Notes: generated by a model from the sequence alone, not told the origin. 64,000 bases of DNA from Mesorhizobium australicum (GCF_900177325.1 NZ_FXBL01000004.1:3782001-3846000), one strand, 5' to 3'; positions 45,312 to 54,797 are shown, counted from the first letter of the stretch. Translations and numbers: made by a program.

Positions 45312-46319
45312 ATGAGCGTGATGACAAGGGAAGCCGGGATCAGCGAGAAGGAGATGGTCGCCGCGGCCGAAAAGGCGCTCGACGACATCTCGAAGGTGCG
45401 CGCCGGCGTCGGCAAGGTCATCTTCGGCCAGGAAAGCGTGGTGGAGCGGACGATGGTGGCCCTCCTCGCCGGCGGCCATGCGCTGCTGGTCGGCGTGCCC
45501 GGCCTCGCCAAGACCAAGCTGGTGGAGACGCTGGGCGTCGTGCTCGGCCTCGATTCCCGCCGCATCCAGTTCACGCCCGACCTGATGCCGTCCGACATCC
45601 TCGGCTCCGAGGTGATGGAGCAGGACGACGCCGGCAAGCGCGGTTTCCGCTTCATCCCCGGCCCGATCTTCGCCCAGCTTTTGATGGCCGACGAAATCAA
45701 TCGCGCCAGCCCGCGCACGCAGTCGGCTCTGCTGCAGTCGATGCAGGAATATCACGTCACCGTCGCCGGCCAGCGGCACGACCTGCCCGCACCGTTCCAC
45801 GTGCTGGCGACCCAGAACCCGCTGGAGCAGGAAGGCACCTATCCGCTGCCGGAAGCCCAGCTTGACCGCTTCCTGATGCAGGTCGACATCCTCTATCCCG
45901 AGCTCGACGCCGAGCGCCGCATCCTTCTGGAGACAACCGGCGTCAGCGAGGCGAAGGCGGAGAACGTGCTTGACGCCGAGCGGCTCCGCGCCATCCAGAT
46001 GCTGATCCGCCGCATGCCGGTGCCCGAGAGCGTCGTGGAGGCGATCCTCACCCTCGTGCGCTCGGCGCGTCCCGGCAGCGGCAACGAGGACACCGACAAG
46101 CACGTTGCCTGGGGTCCCGGCCCCCGCGCCAGCCAGGCGCTGACCCTGTGCGCCCGCGCCCGCGCGCTCTACGAAGGCCGCCTCGCCCCGTCGGTGGACG
46201 ACGTGCATGCGCTCGCCGAACCGGTGCTGCAGCATCGCATGGCGCTAACTTTCTCGGCCCGCGCGGAAGGCATGCATGTGCGCGACGTCATCGCGCGGTT
46301 GGTGAAAGCGGCAGGCTGA
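45312..46319 (+). CDS. MoxR-family AAA ATPase
   Basis: 335 residues. Walker A is GVPGLAKTK, Walker B LLMADEINRASPRTQSALL, and the sensor and arginine-finger region is VLATQNPLEQEGTYPLPEAQ. MoxR ATPases act as chaperones for vWA-domain and membrane-complex proteins. It starts a four-gene operon: moxR, a DUF58 gene, a DUF4159 gene and a vWA/GATase-like membrane gene, each overlapping or abutting the next. The start at 45312 has GAGGATC upstream. Confidence 0.94.
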   Translation: MSVMTREAGISEKEMVAAAEKALDDISKVRAGVGKVIFGQESVVERTMVALLAGGHALLVGVPGLAKTKLVETLGVVLGLDSRRIQFTPDLMPSDILGSEVMEQDDAGKRGFRFIPGPIFAQLLMADEINRASPRTQSALLQSMQEYHVTVAGQRHDLPAPFHVLATQNPLEQEGTYPLPEAQLDRFLMQVDILYPELDAERRILLETTGVSEAKAENVLDAERLRAIQMLIRRMPVPESVVEAILTLVRSARPGSGNEDTDKHVAWGPGPRASQALTLCARARALYEGRLAPSVDDVHALAEPVLQHRMALTFSARAEGMHVRDVIARLVKAAG

Positions 46320-47236
46320 TGGCCGCATCGATCGGCGAAGCCGTCACACCGGTCGGGACCAGCGACGCGCTGGCGCGCGCCCGGCTGCGGGCCTCGCTCG
46401 TGCCCGACCTGCTGGTCGAGGCGCGCCGTGTCGTCAACACGGTCATCGCCGGCTGGCACGGCCGCCGCCGCCGCGGCATCGGCGAGAACTTCTGGCAGTT
46501 CCGGCCCTATGTCGAAGGCGATTCCTCGCGCATCGACTGGCGCCGCTCCGCCCGCGACGAGCACATCTATGTCCGCGACAAGGAGTGGGAGGCCGCGCAT
46601 ACGGTGTGGCTGTGGGCCGATCCGTCGTCGTCGATGCTCTACAAGTCGACCTATGCGACCGTGTCCAAGGAATCGCGTGCGCTGGTGCTGATCCTGGCGC
46701 TGGCCGAGCTTCTGTCGCGCAGCGGCGAGCGCATCGGCTGGCCGGGCCTCACCGACGCGTTTTCGGCCCGCAACGGCGCCGAGCGGCTGGCCTCGCACCT
46801 GGCGCATGCCTCGCGGCTTGAGGCGCGGCCGGACGTCTCCTCGATCCGCCGTTTCTCCGACATCGTCATCGCCAGCGACTTCCTCGACCCGGTCGAGGAG
46901 ACGATGGAATGGCTGGACGTGCTCGCCCGCCACGGCGTGCGCGCGCATCTGATCGAGGTTTCGGACCCGGCCGAGGAGACCTTCCCCTATTCCGGCCGCA
47001 CCGAGTTCCGCGATCCCGAGACCGGTCTGAAGCTCACCGCCGGCCGCGCCGAGACGCTGGCCGAGGACTACCGGCTGGTCTACCAGGCCCGCCGCGACCA
47101 GCTGTCCGCCTGGGCCAAGCGTCTGGGCTGGAGCTACACGGTCAATCACACCGACCGGCTCGCCTCCGAATCCCTCGTCAGGGTCCATGCAGCGATGACC
47201 GTCGACGGCGGCTATGCGTCGGGAGGCCGCGCATGA
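46319..47236 (+). CDS. DUF58 protein of the MoxR operon
   Basis: 305 residues. The DUF58 signature is IGENFWQFRPYVEGDSSRID, then WRRSARDEHIYVRDKE, with an N-terminal helix (ARARLRASLVPDLLVEARRV). The rest folds like a vWA domain: VWLWADPSSSML is a degenerate MIDAS. Such proteins partner with MoxR ATPases. The start overlaps the moxR stop (TGATG) and the end overlaps the next gene (ATGA), so translation is coupled. Confidence 0.92.
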   Translation: MAASIGEAVTPVGTSDALARARLRASLVPDLLVEARRVVNTVIAGWHGRRRRGIGENFWQFRPYVEGDSSRIDWRRSARDEHIYVRDKEWEAAHTVWLWADPSSSMLYKSTYATVSKESRALVLILALAELLSRSGERIGWPGLTDAFSARNGAERLASHLAHASRLEARPDVSSIRRFSDIVIASDFLDPVEETMEWLDVLARHGVRAHLIEVSDPAEETFPYSGRTEFRDPETGLKLTAGRAETLAEDYRLVYQARRDQLSAWAKRLGWSYTVNHTDRLASESLVRVHAAMTVDGGYASGGRA

Positions 47237-50046
47237 GCTGGCTGCCGCTCTCCTTCGGCTTCCCGGCGGTGCTGGCCGGGCTCGTCGCCCTGCCGGTGAT
47301 CTGGTGGCTGCTGCGGCTGACCCCGCCCAAGCCGCGCAGCGAGCTGTTCCCGCCGCTGAAGATCCTGGCGCGCGTGATGCGCAAGGAGGAGACGCCACAC
47401 CAGAGCCCATGGTGGCTGACGCTGCTCAGGCTGATCATGGCGGCGCTGGTGATCTTCGCGCTGGCCGAGCCGGTGTTCAACCCGCAGGAGCGCGCCGAGA
47501 CGGGCTCCGGCCCGGTCGCCGTCGTGGTGGACAACGGCTGGGCGAGCGCTTCCGGCTGGGACCTGCGGGTGGCGACGGCGCAGCGCCTGATCGCCGACGC
47601 CAACGATGCCGGCCAGCCCGTGGTGCTCGCCTTCACCGCCGAGCCGGCGGCGACCGAGATCGGCCCCTTCGAGGCGCGCGCCGCGATGGAGCGGCTGGCC
47701 GTGGCCAAACCCCGTCCCGTACCGGTGGACCGGCCGGGAACCTATGCCCGCGTCGCGACCGCGCTCGACGGCGCGGAGAACGTCACCATCGCGATCCTCT
47801 CCGACGGGTTGCGCGCCGAGGGCGACGAGACCGCCTTCGAGGCGATCTTGTCGCGCGGCGCCTCGCGCCTCGTCTGGGCCGAGCCGTCCAACCTGCCGAA
47901 GGCCGCGCTGACCGCGGTCGACAACACCGCCACCGCCTTCACGCTCACCGCCGTGCGGCCATCGTCCGACGTCGCGCCGATGCAGCTCGCCGCCGGCGCC
48001 TATGACGACCGCGGCCGCCGCATCGCCGACACGGTGCTGAGCTTCGCGCCGGGCGAAAGCTCTACCACCGCCGACGTCGCCGTGCCGTTCGAACTGCGCA
48101 ACGACTTTGCTTCGGTGTCGATCGACGGCGAGGCGCAGGCCGGCGCGATCCGCGTGCTGGACGAGAGTTCGAAACGCCGCCGGGTCGGGCTTTTGTCGCA
48201 GTCGGAGGCGGACCAGGCGCAGCCGCTGCTGTCGCCGCTTTATTACATCCGCCGGGCGCTCGAACCCTATGCGGACCTCGTCGAATCGCAGACGCCAGAC
48301 CTTGCCGTCGCGGTGCCGGAACTTTTGGCGCAGAAGCCGGCGATGGTGGTGATGGCCGATGTCGGCACCCTGCCCGATGCCGCGCGCGAGGCACTGGTCG
48401 AATGGGTGCAGGGCGGCGGCACGCTGGTGCGCTTCGCCGGCTCGCGGCTGGCGGCGGCGGAGCCGGACGAGGAACTGCTGCCGGTCCGGCTGCGCGCCGG
48501 CGAGCGCGCGCTGGGCGGCGCACTGTCCTGGACCGAGCCGCAGCCGGTCAGCGATTTCCCCGCCACCGGCCCCTTCGCCGGCCTGACTCCGCCACAGGAC
48601 GTGTCCGTCTCGCGGCAGGTGCTGGCCGAGCCGAGCCCCGACATCGTCGACCACACCTGGGCGAACCTCGCCGACGGCACGCCGCTGGTCACCGGCGCCA
48701 CGCGCGGCCAGGGCACGGTCGTGCTCTTCCACGTCACGCCCGAGGCGACCTGGTCCAACCTGCCGATCTCCGGCTCCTTCGTCGAGATGCTGCGGCGGGT
48801 CGTGCAGCTGTCGCGCAACCAGGGCCAGGTCGAGACCGCCAACGGCGCGCCGGCGACCTCGCTGCCGCCCTACCGCGTCATCGGTGCCGACGGCGCGCTG
48901 ACCACGCCCGATCCTGAAGCGCGCCCGCTCCAGCCGGGGGCGCTGCCGAAGATCACGGTCGAGAACCCGCCCGGCCTCTATGGCTCGGAGGAAGGCGTGG
49001 TAGCGCTGAACCTGTTGCCGGCGACGGCGACGCTCGACCCGATCGCGCGCCCGTCGACCACCCTCCCCGTCGGCACGGTGAGCTACGCGCTGGACGAATC
49101 CCGCGACCTCAAGGGACCGCTGATCGCGGCAGCCCTTGCGCTGATGGCGCTCGACACGCTGGCGGTGATGTGGATCGGCGGCGTATTCAGCCGCCGCCGC
49201 GCAGGATCGATGCGCGCCACGGCGGCGCTGCTGGCGCTCGCACTGGTGCTCGGCGGCACCTATGACGGCCGCGCGCAGGACGAGAAGCCCGGCGACGCCG
49301 AAGCCATCGCCTCGATCTCGCGCACGCGGCTTGCCTATGTGCTCACCGGCGATCCGGCGATCGACGCCGTGTCGCGCGCCGGCATGGAGGGGCTGCGGCG
49401 CTTCCTGACCGAGAAGACGGCGCTCGAGCCCGGCGAACCCGCCGGCGTCGACATCTCGGCGGACGAGCTCTCCTTCTACCCGCTGATCTACTGGCCGGTG
49501 GACCCTGCCACCACCATGCCGACGCAAGCCGCGATCGCCCGCGTCGACGCCTACATGCAGCAGGGCGGCACGGTGCTGTTCGACACCCGCGACCAGTTCG
49601 AGACGGGCCTCGATTTCGCGAACTCGACCAGCGCCGCCACCCAGCGCCTGCGCGACATCCTCGGCAATCTCAACGTGCCGGCGCTGGAGCCGGTGCCCGA
49701 GGATCACGTGCTCACCAAGTCGTTCTTCATCATGAAGGAGTTCCCCGGCCGCTACGCCGGCAGCCCGCTCTGGGTCGAGGTCAGCACGCCGGCGCAGCCG
49801 GGCGAGGACCGGCCGGTGCGCGTCGGCGACGGCGTGTCGCCGATCATGATCACCGCCAACGACTTCGCCGGCGCCTGGGCGGTGGACGAGTCCGGCCAGC
49901 CGCTGCTGCCCACCGTCCCCTCCGACCCGATGCAGCGGGTCTATGCGCTGCGCGGCGGCGTGAACATCATGATGTACATGCTGACCGGCAACTACAAATC
50001 CGACCAGGTGCACGTGCCCATCCTGCTCGAGAGGCTGGGGCAGTGA
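47233..50046 (+). CDS. DUF4159 membrane protein with BatA-like N-terminus
   Basis: 937 residues. The N-terminal helix pair (FPAVLAGLVALPVIWWLLRL; WWLTLLRLIMAALVIFALAE) matches BatA/aerotolerance-regulator proteins. A vWA-like central part follows. A third membrane helix lies near residue 630 (GPLIAAALALMALDTLAVMW), and after a secretion-like segment comes a C-terminal DUF4159 domain of about 200 residues (ELSFYPLIYWPVDPATTMPT; GGTVLFDTRDQF; HVLTKSFFIMKEFPGRYAG), which has a glutamine-amidotransferase-like fold. No MIDAS motif was seen in the vWA-like part. Third gene of the MoxR operon. Confidence 0.88.
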   Translation: MSWLPLSFGFPAVLAGLVALPVIWWLLRLTPPKPRSELFPPLKILARVMRKEETPHQSPWWLTLLRLIMAALVIFALAEPVFNPQERAETGSGPVAVVVDNGWASASGWDLRVATAQRLIADANDAGQPVVLAFTAEPAATEIGPFEARAAMERLAVAKPRPVPVDRPGTYARVATALDGAENVTIAILSDGLRAEGDETAFEAILSRGASRLVWAEPSNLPKAALTAVDNTATAFTLTAVRPSSDVAPMQLAAGAYDDRGRRIADTVLSFAPGESSTTADVAVPFELRNDFASVSIDGEAQAGAIRVLDESSKRRRVGLLSQSEADQAQPLLSPLYYIRRALEPYADLVESQTPDLAVAVPELLAQKPAMVVMADVGTLPDAAREALVEWVQGGGTLVRFAGSRLAAAEPDEELLPVRLRAGERALGGALSWTEPQPVSDFPATGPFAGLTPPQDVSVSRQVLAEPSPDIVDHTWANLADGTPLVTGATRGQGTVVLFHVTPEATWSNLPISGSFVEMLRRVVQLSRNQGQVETANGAPATSLPPYRVIGADGALTTPDPEARPLQPGALPKITVENPPGLYGSEEGVVALNLLPATATLDPIARPSTTLPVGTVSYALDESRDLKGPLIAAALALMALDTLAVMWIGGVFSRRRAGSMRATAALLALALVLGGTYDGRAQDEKPGDAEAIASISRTRLAYVLTGDPAIDAVSRAGMEGLRRFLTEKTALEPGEPAGVDISADELSFYPLIYWPVDPATTMPTQAAIARVDAYMQQGGTVLFDTRDQFETGLDFANSTSAATQRLRDILGNLNVPALEPVPEDHVLTKSFFIMKEFPGRYAGSPLWVEVSTPAQPGEDRPVRVGDGVSPIMITANDFAGAWAVDESGQPLLPTVPSDPMQRVYALRGGVNIMMYMLTGNYKSDQVHVPILLERLGQ

Positions 50047-50047
50047 G

Positions 50048-52114
50048 ATGAACTGGTCGATCGGCTTCGAACCCCTGCTCTCGTGGACCTGGCTGGCGGC
50101 GATCATCCTGCCGCTCGCACTCCTGGCGCTTGCCGGCGTCGCACTCGGCCAGCGCGGCAGCCTGGTGCGTGTTGGCGCGCTTGCCGCGCTCGGCCTCGCG
50201 CTGGCCAATCCGGTGTTGCTGGACGAGGAGCGCGAGCCGCTGAAGAGCGTGGTGGCAGTCGTCGTCGATCGCAGCCAGAGCCAGGATATCGGCAACCGCA
50301 CGGCCGAGACCGACGCGGCTCTTGCCGCCATTCAGGAGCGGCTCGGCCGCTTCAACCAGTTCGAACTGCGCGTGGTCGAGACCGGCAAGGCGAGTGCCGC
50401 CGACGACCGCGCCGAAACGCGCCTGTTCGGCGCGCTGGACGGCGCCTTCCGCGACGTGCCGCCGTCGCGCATTGGCGGCGCGATCATGATCACCGACGGC
50501 CAGGTGCACGACGTTCCAGCCTCGATGCCGGGCTTCTCCGCCCCCCTGCACGCGCTGATCACCGGCGAGGAGGACGAGCGCGACCGGCGCATCCGCTTCG
50601 AGAATGCGCCGCGCTTCGGCCTCGTCGGCAAACCGCTGGCGATGACCTACCGCGTCACCGGCACGGCGGGCGAGACCGGCACCGTCGAGGTGAGCATCCG
50701 CGTCAACGGCGACCTCGTGGCCACCGACCAGGCGGCGATCGGCACCGAGATGCCGCTCGACGTCACCATCCCCAATGCCGGCCGCAACATCATCGAACTG
50801 TCGATCCCGCGGGCCGAGGGCGAGATCACCGACACCAACAACCGCGCCATCGCCATGGTCGACGGCATCCGCGAGAACCTGCGCGTGCTTCTGGTGTCGG
50901 GCGAGCCGCATGCCGGCGAGCGCACCTGGCGCAATCTGCTGAAGTCGGACGCATCTGTCGACCTCGTCCACTTCACCATCCTGCGTCCGCCGGAGAAGCA
51001 GGACGGCACGCCGATCAACGAGCTGTCTCTGATCGCCTTCCCGACGCGCGAGCTGTTCGTCGAGAAGATCAACGATTTCGACCTGATCATCTTCGACCGC
51101 TACCAGCACCGCGACGTGCTGCCGATCCTCTACTACGACTACATCGCCGAATATGTCGAACAGGGCGGTGCGCTTCTGATCGCCGCCGGTCCGGAATATG
51201 CCGGCGAGCAGTCGATCGCCCGCACGCCGCTGATGGCGGCGCTCCCCGCCCTGCCGACCGGCGACGTGCTGGAGAAGGCGTTCTATCCCCGCCTGACCGA
51301 CACGGGCCGCAAGCATCCGGTGACGCGCGGGCTGGAAGGCTCGGCTCAGGAACCGCCGCGCTGGAGCCGCTGGTTCCGCCAGATCGGCATCGGCGAGGTC
51401 GAAGGCGAGACGGTGATGAAGGGCGCCGACGACATGCCGCTGCTCTTGCTCGACCGCAAGGGCGAGGGCCGCGTCGGCATGCTCCTGTCCGACCAGGGCT
51501 GGCTGTGGGCGCGCGGCTTCGAGGGCGGCGGGCCGCATGTCTCGCTCTATCGCCGGTTGGCCCACTGGCTGATGAAGGAGCCCGAGCTGGAGGAAGAGCG
51601 CCTGACCGCCGAGGGCCAGGGCATGACGCTCAACGTGCGCCGCCAGACCATGGCGGACGAGGCAGGCCAGGCGCAGATCATCACGCCCTCCGGCGCGACG
51701 CGCACCCTGCCGCTGACCCAGACCGAGCCCGGCATCTTCGCAGGCTCGATGGAGACCGACGAGATCGGCCTCTACCAGGTCGCGAACGGCGACCTGACCG
51801 CGCTCGCCCATGTCGGGCCGGTCAACGCGCCCGAATTCGCCGACACGGTCTCGACCGGCGAGATTCTCCGGCCGCTGGCGGAAGCCACCGGCGGCAGCGT
51901 GCGCCGCGTCGCCGCCGACGGCCGGATCGAACTGCCCGGCATCGTGCCGGTGCGCGGCACCGCCAACGCCTCCGGCCGCGACTGGTTGGGCCTCAAGACC
52001 ACGAACGAGAGCGTGCTGAAATCGGTCAACCGCGTGCCCCTCTTCGCCGGTTTCTTCGGCCTCTGCCTGCTGCTCCTCGCGCTCGGCGGCATGTGGTGGC
52101 GGGAGGGGCGGTAG
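50048..52114 (+). CDS. Membrane protein with vWA/GATase-like region, last gene of the MoxR operon
   Basis: 688 residues. Two N-terminal helices (TWLAAIILPLALLALAGVAL; LVRVGALAALGLALANPVLL), a large periplasmic body and a C-terminal helix (VPLFAGFFGLCLLLLALGG). The body contains VVAVVVDRSQSQDIGNR, a vWA start with a weak MIDAS, and RVLLVSGEPHAGERTWRNLL followed by YVEQGGALLIAAGPEY, a GATase-like fold. It begins one base after the DUF4159 stop. Related genes stand in this position in other alphaproteobacteria; the assembled complex has no known role. Confidence 0.85.
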   Translation: MNWSIGFEPLLSWTWLAAIILPLALLALAGVALGQRGSLVRVGALAALGLALANPVLLDEEREPLKSVVAVVVDRSQSQDIGNRTAETDAALAAIQERLGRFNQFELRVVETGKASAADDRAETRLFGALDGAFRDVPPSRIGGAIMITDGQVHDVPASMPGFSAPLHALITGEEDERDRRIRFENAPRFGLVGKPLAMTYRVTGTAGETGTVEVSIRVNGDLVATDQAAIGTEMPLDVTIPNAGRNIIELSIPRAEGEITDTNNRAIAMVDGIRENLRVLLVSGEPHAGERTWRNLLKSDASVDLVHFTILRPPEKQDGTPINELSLIAFPTRELFVEKINDFDLIIFDRYQHRDVLPILYYDYIAEYVEQGGALLIAAGPEYAGEQSIARTPLMAALPALPTGDVLEKAFYPRLTDTGRKHPVTRGLEGSAQEPPRWSRWFRQIGIGEVEGETVMKGADDMPLLLLDRKGEGRVGMLLSDQGWLWARGFEGGGPHVSLYRRLAHWLMKEPELEEERLTAEGQGMTLNVRRQTMADEAGQAQIITPSGATRTLPLTQTEPGIFAGSMETDEIGLYQVANGDLTALAHVGPVNAPEFADTVSTGEILRPLAEATGGSVRRVAADGRIELPGIVPVRGTANASGRDWLGLKTTNESVLKSVNRVPLFAGFFGLCLLLLALGGMWWREGR

Positions 52115-52190
52115 GCCGGTCCGCCTTGGGAACAATCGGATTGTCGAGCTTCAATCCCAGTTCGCATCCGTCCCCCCACTTTGTGTTGCG

Positions 52191-52315
52191 CCCCCTCCAC
52201 CACTACGTGGTTCCCCTCCCCCGTAAACGGGGGAGGATGAGGGCGTGCAAGCGGCACCGCCGATCCTCCCCTGCGAAGCGGGGGAGGGGGACCACGCGAA
52301 GCGTGGTGGAGGGGG
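52191..52315. repeat. Inverted doublet, family D
   Basis: The arm at 52191-52238 (CCCCCTCCACCAC, then CCCCTCCCCCGTAAACGGGG) is repeated in inverse at 52263-52315 with several mismatches and small gaps. Each arm contains two hairpins (CCACNNNNGTGG and CCCCCG...CGGGGG). It lies between convergent genes in the gap 52115-52325. Confidence 0.85.
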
Positions 52316-52325
52316 CCGCCCGGAC

Positions 52326-52847
52326 CTAAGCCACCACCTTCGCCGCGCGATCCTCGTGCACCACGTCGCCCTTGAGCTTCGCGAGCGAACCCTCCACGAG
52401 TTCGCGCGCCAGCAACCGCTCCGGATCGACCGGGCGCGGCATCGAGATCTGGCCGTAGGGGATCTTCTTGAACCCGAGCGGGCCGTAATAGGGCTCGTCG
52501 CCGACCAGCACGACGACGCCCCAGCCTTGCTCCTTCGCCTTGGTCACGACGATGTCGAGCAGCTTGCGGCCGATGCCGAGGTTCTTCCAGTCTGGGATGA
52601 CGGCCAGCGGCCCGAGGAGCAGCGCCCTGCCCTCGCCGGCCGCGATGCGGGTCATGCGCACCGAGCCGATGACCTTGCCCCAGTGCACGGCGACATAGGA
52701 CAGGTCGCGCTCGTGCGGGCCGCCTTCGCGGATTTTGTAGGCAGCGCGGGTGAAGCGGCCCGGCCCGAAGGCCTCGGCGTTGATCTGTTCGATCGCGCGG
52801 TCATGGGCCGGGTTTTCCGGCAGGTAGGCGATGTCGTTGACGCTCAT
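52326..52847 (-). CDS. GNAT-family N-acetyltransferase (YhbS-like)
   Basis: 173 residues. The acetyl-CoA binding region reads LGPLAVIPDWKNLGIGRKLL with the R/QxxGxG/A core, and DEPYYGPLGFKKI follows, typical of YhbS-like GNATs. The substrate is unknown. It is divergent from the glutathionyl-hydroquinone reductase gene over 256 bases. Confidence 0.88.
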   Translation of the reverse strand: MSVNDIAYLPENPAHDRAIEQINAEAFGPGRFTRAAYKIREGGPHERDLSYVAVHWGKVIGSVRMTRIAAGEGRALLLGPLAVIPDWKNLGIGRKLLDIVVTKAKEQGWGVVVLVGDEPYYGPLGFKKIPYGQISMPRPVDPERLLARELVEGSLAKLKGDVVHEDRAAKVVA

Positions 52848-53103
52848 GGAGAGGGTTCCGTTTCGGCAGACGAGAGAGCCGCAGGGCGGCGTGCGCTATC
52901 CGCGCCCGGCAGGGCGCAGTTCAGCCAATTCGTCGTCGCGGAAAACGGATGCTGGTCACGATTGATCCTTTGGCCGCCCCGCTAGCACCCTTTTTCCGCG
53001 CCGTCCATGCCCCCGCCACAACAAGTTACGCTCCGTTCACCGCGAAGCCGGTGCGTTGCGGCGCCTCTTGCCCTACATCTCGGTGAACAGGAAGGATTGC
53101 ACC

Positions 53104-54087
53104 ATGGGACTTCTGGTCGACGGCATCTGGCAGGACAAGTGGTACGACACCGGCAAGTCGGGCCGGTTCGAGCGCGTGCAGTCGCAGTTCCGCGATTTCG
53201 TGACCGTCGACGGCAAGCCCGCGCCGGGCCGCACCCGCGGCTTCAAGGCCGAGCCCGGCCGCTATCATCTCTACGTCTCGCTCGCCTGCCCCTGGGCGCA
53301 CCGCACGCTGATCTTCCGCAAGCTGAAGAAGCTCGAGGACGCGATCTCGGTCTCGGTGGTGCATCACTTCATGGGCGAAAACGGCTGGACCTTTCTCGCC
53401 GAGGACGGCGCGACAGGCGACACGCTCTACGGCCTCGACTACCTGCACCAGATCTACACCAAGGCGGACCCGACCTATTCCGGCCGCGTGACCGTGCCCG
53501 TGCTCTGGGACAAGCAGGAACAGACGATCGTCTCCAACGAATCGTCCGAGATCATCCGCATGCTCAATTCCGCCTTCGACGAATGGGGCGACGCGTCGCT
53601 CGATTTCTATCCGCAGGCGCTGCGCGGCGAGATCGACGCGATCAACGCGTGGGTCTACCCATCGATCAACAACGGCGTCTATCGCTGCGGCTTCGCGACG
53701 AAACAGGACGCCTATGAGGAGGCATTCGCCGAGCTGTTCGCAGCACTCGACCGCGCCGAGGACATCCTTTCAAGGCAGCGCTATCTCGCCGGCGACCGGA
53801 TGACCGAGGCCGACTGGCGGCTGTTTACGACGCTGGTGCGCTTCGACCCGGTCTATGTCGGCCACTTCAAGTGCAATCTGCGCCGGATTGCCGACTATCC
53901 GAACCTGTCGAACTATCTGCGCGACCTCTACCAGGTGCCGGGTGTGGCCGAGACGGTGAACCTGCACCACATCAAGCACCACTATTACGGCAGCCACAAA
54001 ACCATCAATCCGACCGGCATCGTGCCGGTGGGACCGGAGATCGATTTTTCGGCGCCGCATGATCGGGATCGGTTCGGAAAGGTGTAA
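53104..54087 (+). CDS. Glutathionyl-hydroquinone reductase (Xi-class GST, YqjG-like)
   Basis: 327 residues. It reduces glutathionyl-hydroquinones. The catalytic Cys is C62 in LACPWAHRTLI, and IVSNESSEIIRMLNSAFDEW and WVYPSINNGVYRCGFATKQ are conserved family segments. The C-terminal tail HHIKHHYYGSHKTINPTGIV is typical. GGAAGGA precedes the ATG at 53104. A single-gene unit. Confidence 0.94.
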   Translation: MGLLVDGIWQDKWYDTGKSGRFERVQSQFRDFVTVDGKPAPGRTRGFKAEPGRYHLYVSLACPWAHRTLIFRKLKKLEDAISVSVVHHFMGENGWTFLAEDGATGDTLYGLDYLHQIYTKADPTYSGRVTVPVLWDKQEQTIVSNESSEIIRMLNSAFDEWGDASLDFYPQALRGEIDAINAWVYPSINNGVYRCGFATKQDAYEEAFAELFAALDRAEDILSRQRYLAGDRMTEADWRLFTTLVRFDPVYVGHFKCNLRRIADYPNLSNYLRDLYQVPGVAETVNLHHIKHHYYGSHKTINPTGIVPVGPEIDFSAPHDRDRFGKV

Positions 54088-54105
54088 ACGGCTCGCAGGC
54101 GCAAG

Positions 54106-54238
54106 GCCCCATCATCCGGCCGCTTCGCGGCCACCTTCTCCCCGAGGGGGAGAAGGGGTCGCAGACGTTCGCGATACCCCTCTCCCCTCGGGGAGAGGTC
54201 CGCCGAGCGAAGTGGGTGCGTAGCACGGGTGAGGGGGC
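54106..54238. repeat. Inverted doublet, family C (second copy)
   Basis: The arm at 54106-54162 (with CCACCTTCTCCCCGAGGGGG) is repeated in inverse at 54171-54238 with mismatches and gaps. CTTCGC and CCTTCTCCCCGA/GGGGAGAAGG motifs match the doublet at 33961-34120. It lies between convergent genes. Confidence 0.8.
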
Positions 54239-54249
54239 TGCGGTATTGA

Positions 54250-54744
54250 TTACCAGTACGGCGATGGAGCCACGCCACCGATTGCCTCGTCGATCCGCCG
54301 CCGCGTGCCGCCGGTCGTCATCTCCGGCAGCGCATCCACCGGGAAAAACCCCGCCGCCTTGATCTCGCGGTCGGGTGACTTGGGGGCGGTCTGGCGGAAG
54401 TCCGTCACCAGGTAGACGCCGACATGGTCGCGCCGGCTGGCATGACGGTTGTGGTGGAGGCTGACCAGCGCCGGCGGGCCGGTGAGCTCGATATTGCCCT
54501 CCTCGAAAAGCTCCCGCTCCAGCGCCTGCAGCATCGTCTCGCCGGTCTCGACGCCGCCTCCCGGCAGCTGCCAGCCGGGCACGTAGGTGTGCTCGATCAG
54601 GAAGACGGCGTTCGCCGCGCGGTCGTAGACGATGCCGCGTGCGCCGAGCGTCATCGGCCGGCGGAACAGAAAATAGAGGTGGAACAGACGGCCGCGCAGG
54701 CCGGGCCAGCCGGTCTGGCGGAACGGATCGGACGGCGCGCTCAT
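54250..54744 (-). CDS. Nudix hydrolase with degenerate Nudix box
   Basis: 164 residues from the ATG at 54744; 54774 is an alternative start. The box reads PGGGVETGETMLQALEREL, then FEEGNI, so the final Gly of EExG is Asn. The metal-binding Glu residues are present. FLIEHTYVPGWQLPGGGVET resembles general housecleaning Nudix proteins. Substrate unknown. It is divergent from the metallophosphoesterase over 53 bases. Confidence 0.82.
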   Translation of the reverse strand: MSAPSDPFRQTGWPGLRGRLFHLYFLFRRPMTLGARGIVYDRAANAVFLIEHTYVPGWQLPGGGVETGETMLQALERELFEEGNIELTGPPALVSLHHNRHASRRDHVGVYLVTDFRQTAPKSPDREIKAAGFFPVDALPEMTTGGTRRRIDEAIGGVAPSPYW

Positions 54745-54797
54745 TGTGCGTCCCGGAAGCGGTGGCACGGCCATGCGCCATCCGCTACAGAGGTTCT

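Noticed and set aside
47212..52135. Long minus-strand frames antisense to the DUF4159 and vWA/GATase-like genes
   Set aside because: Arg/His/Ala-rich shadows. The plus-strand genes have membrane helices, family motifs and coupled starts.
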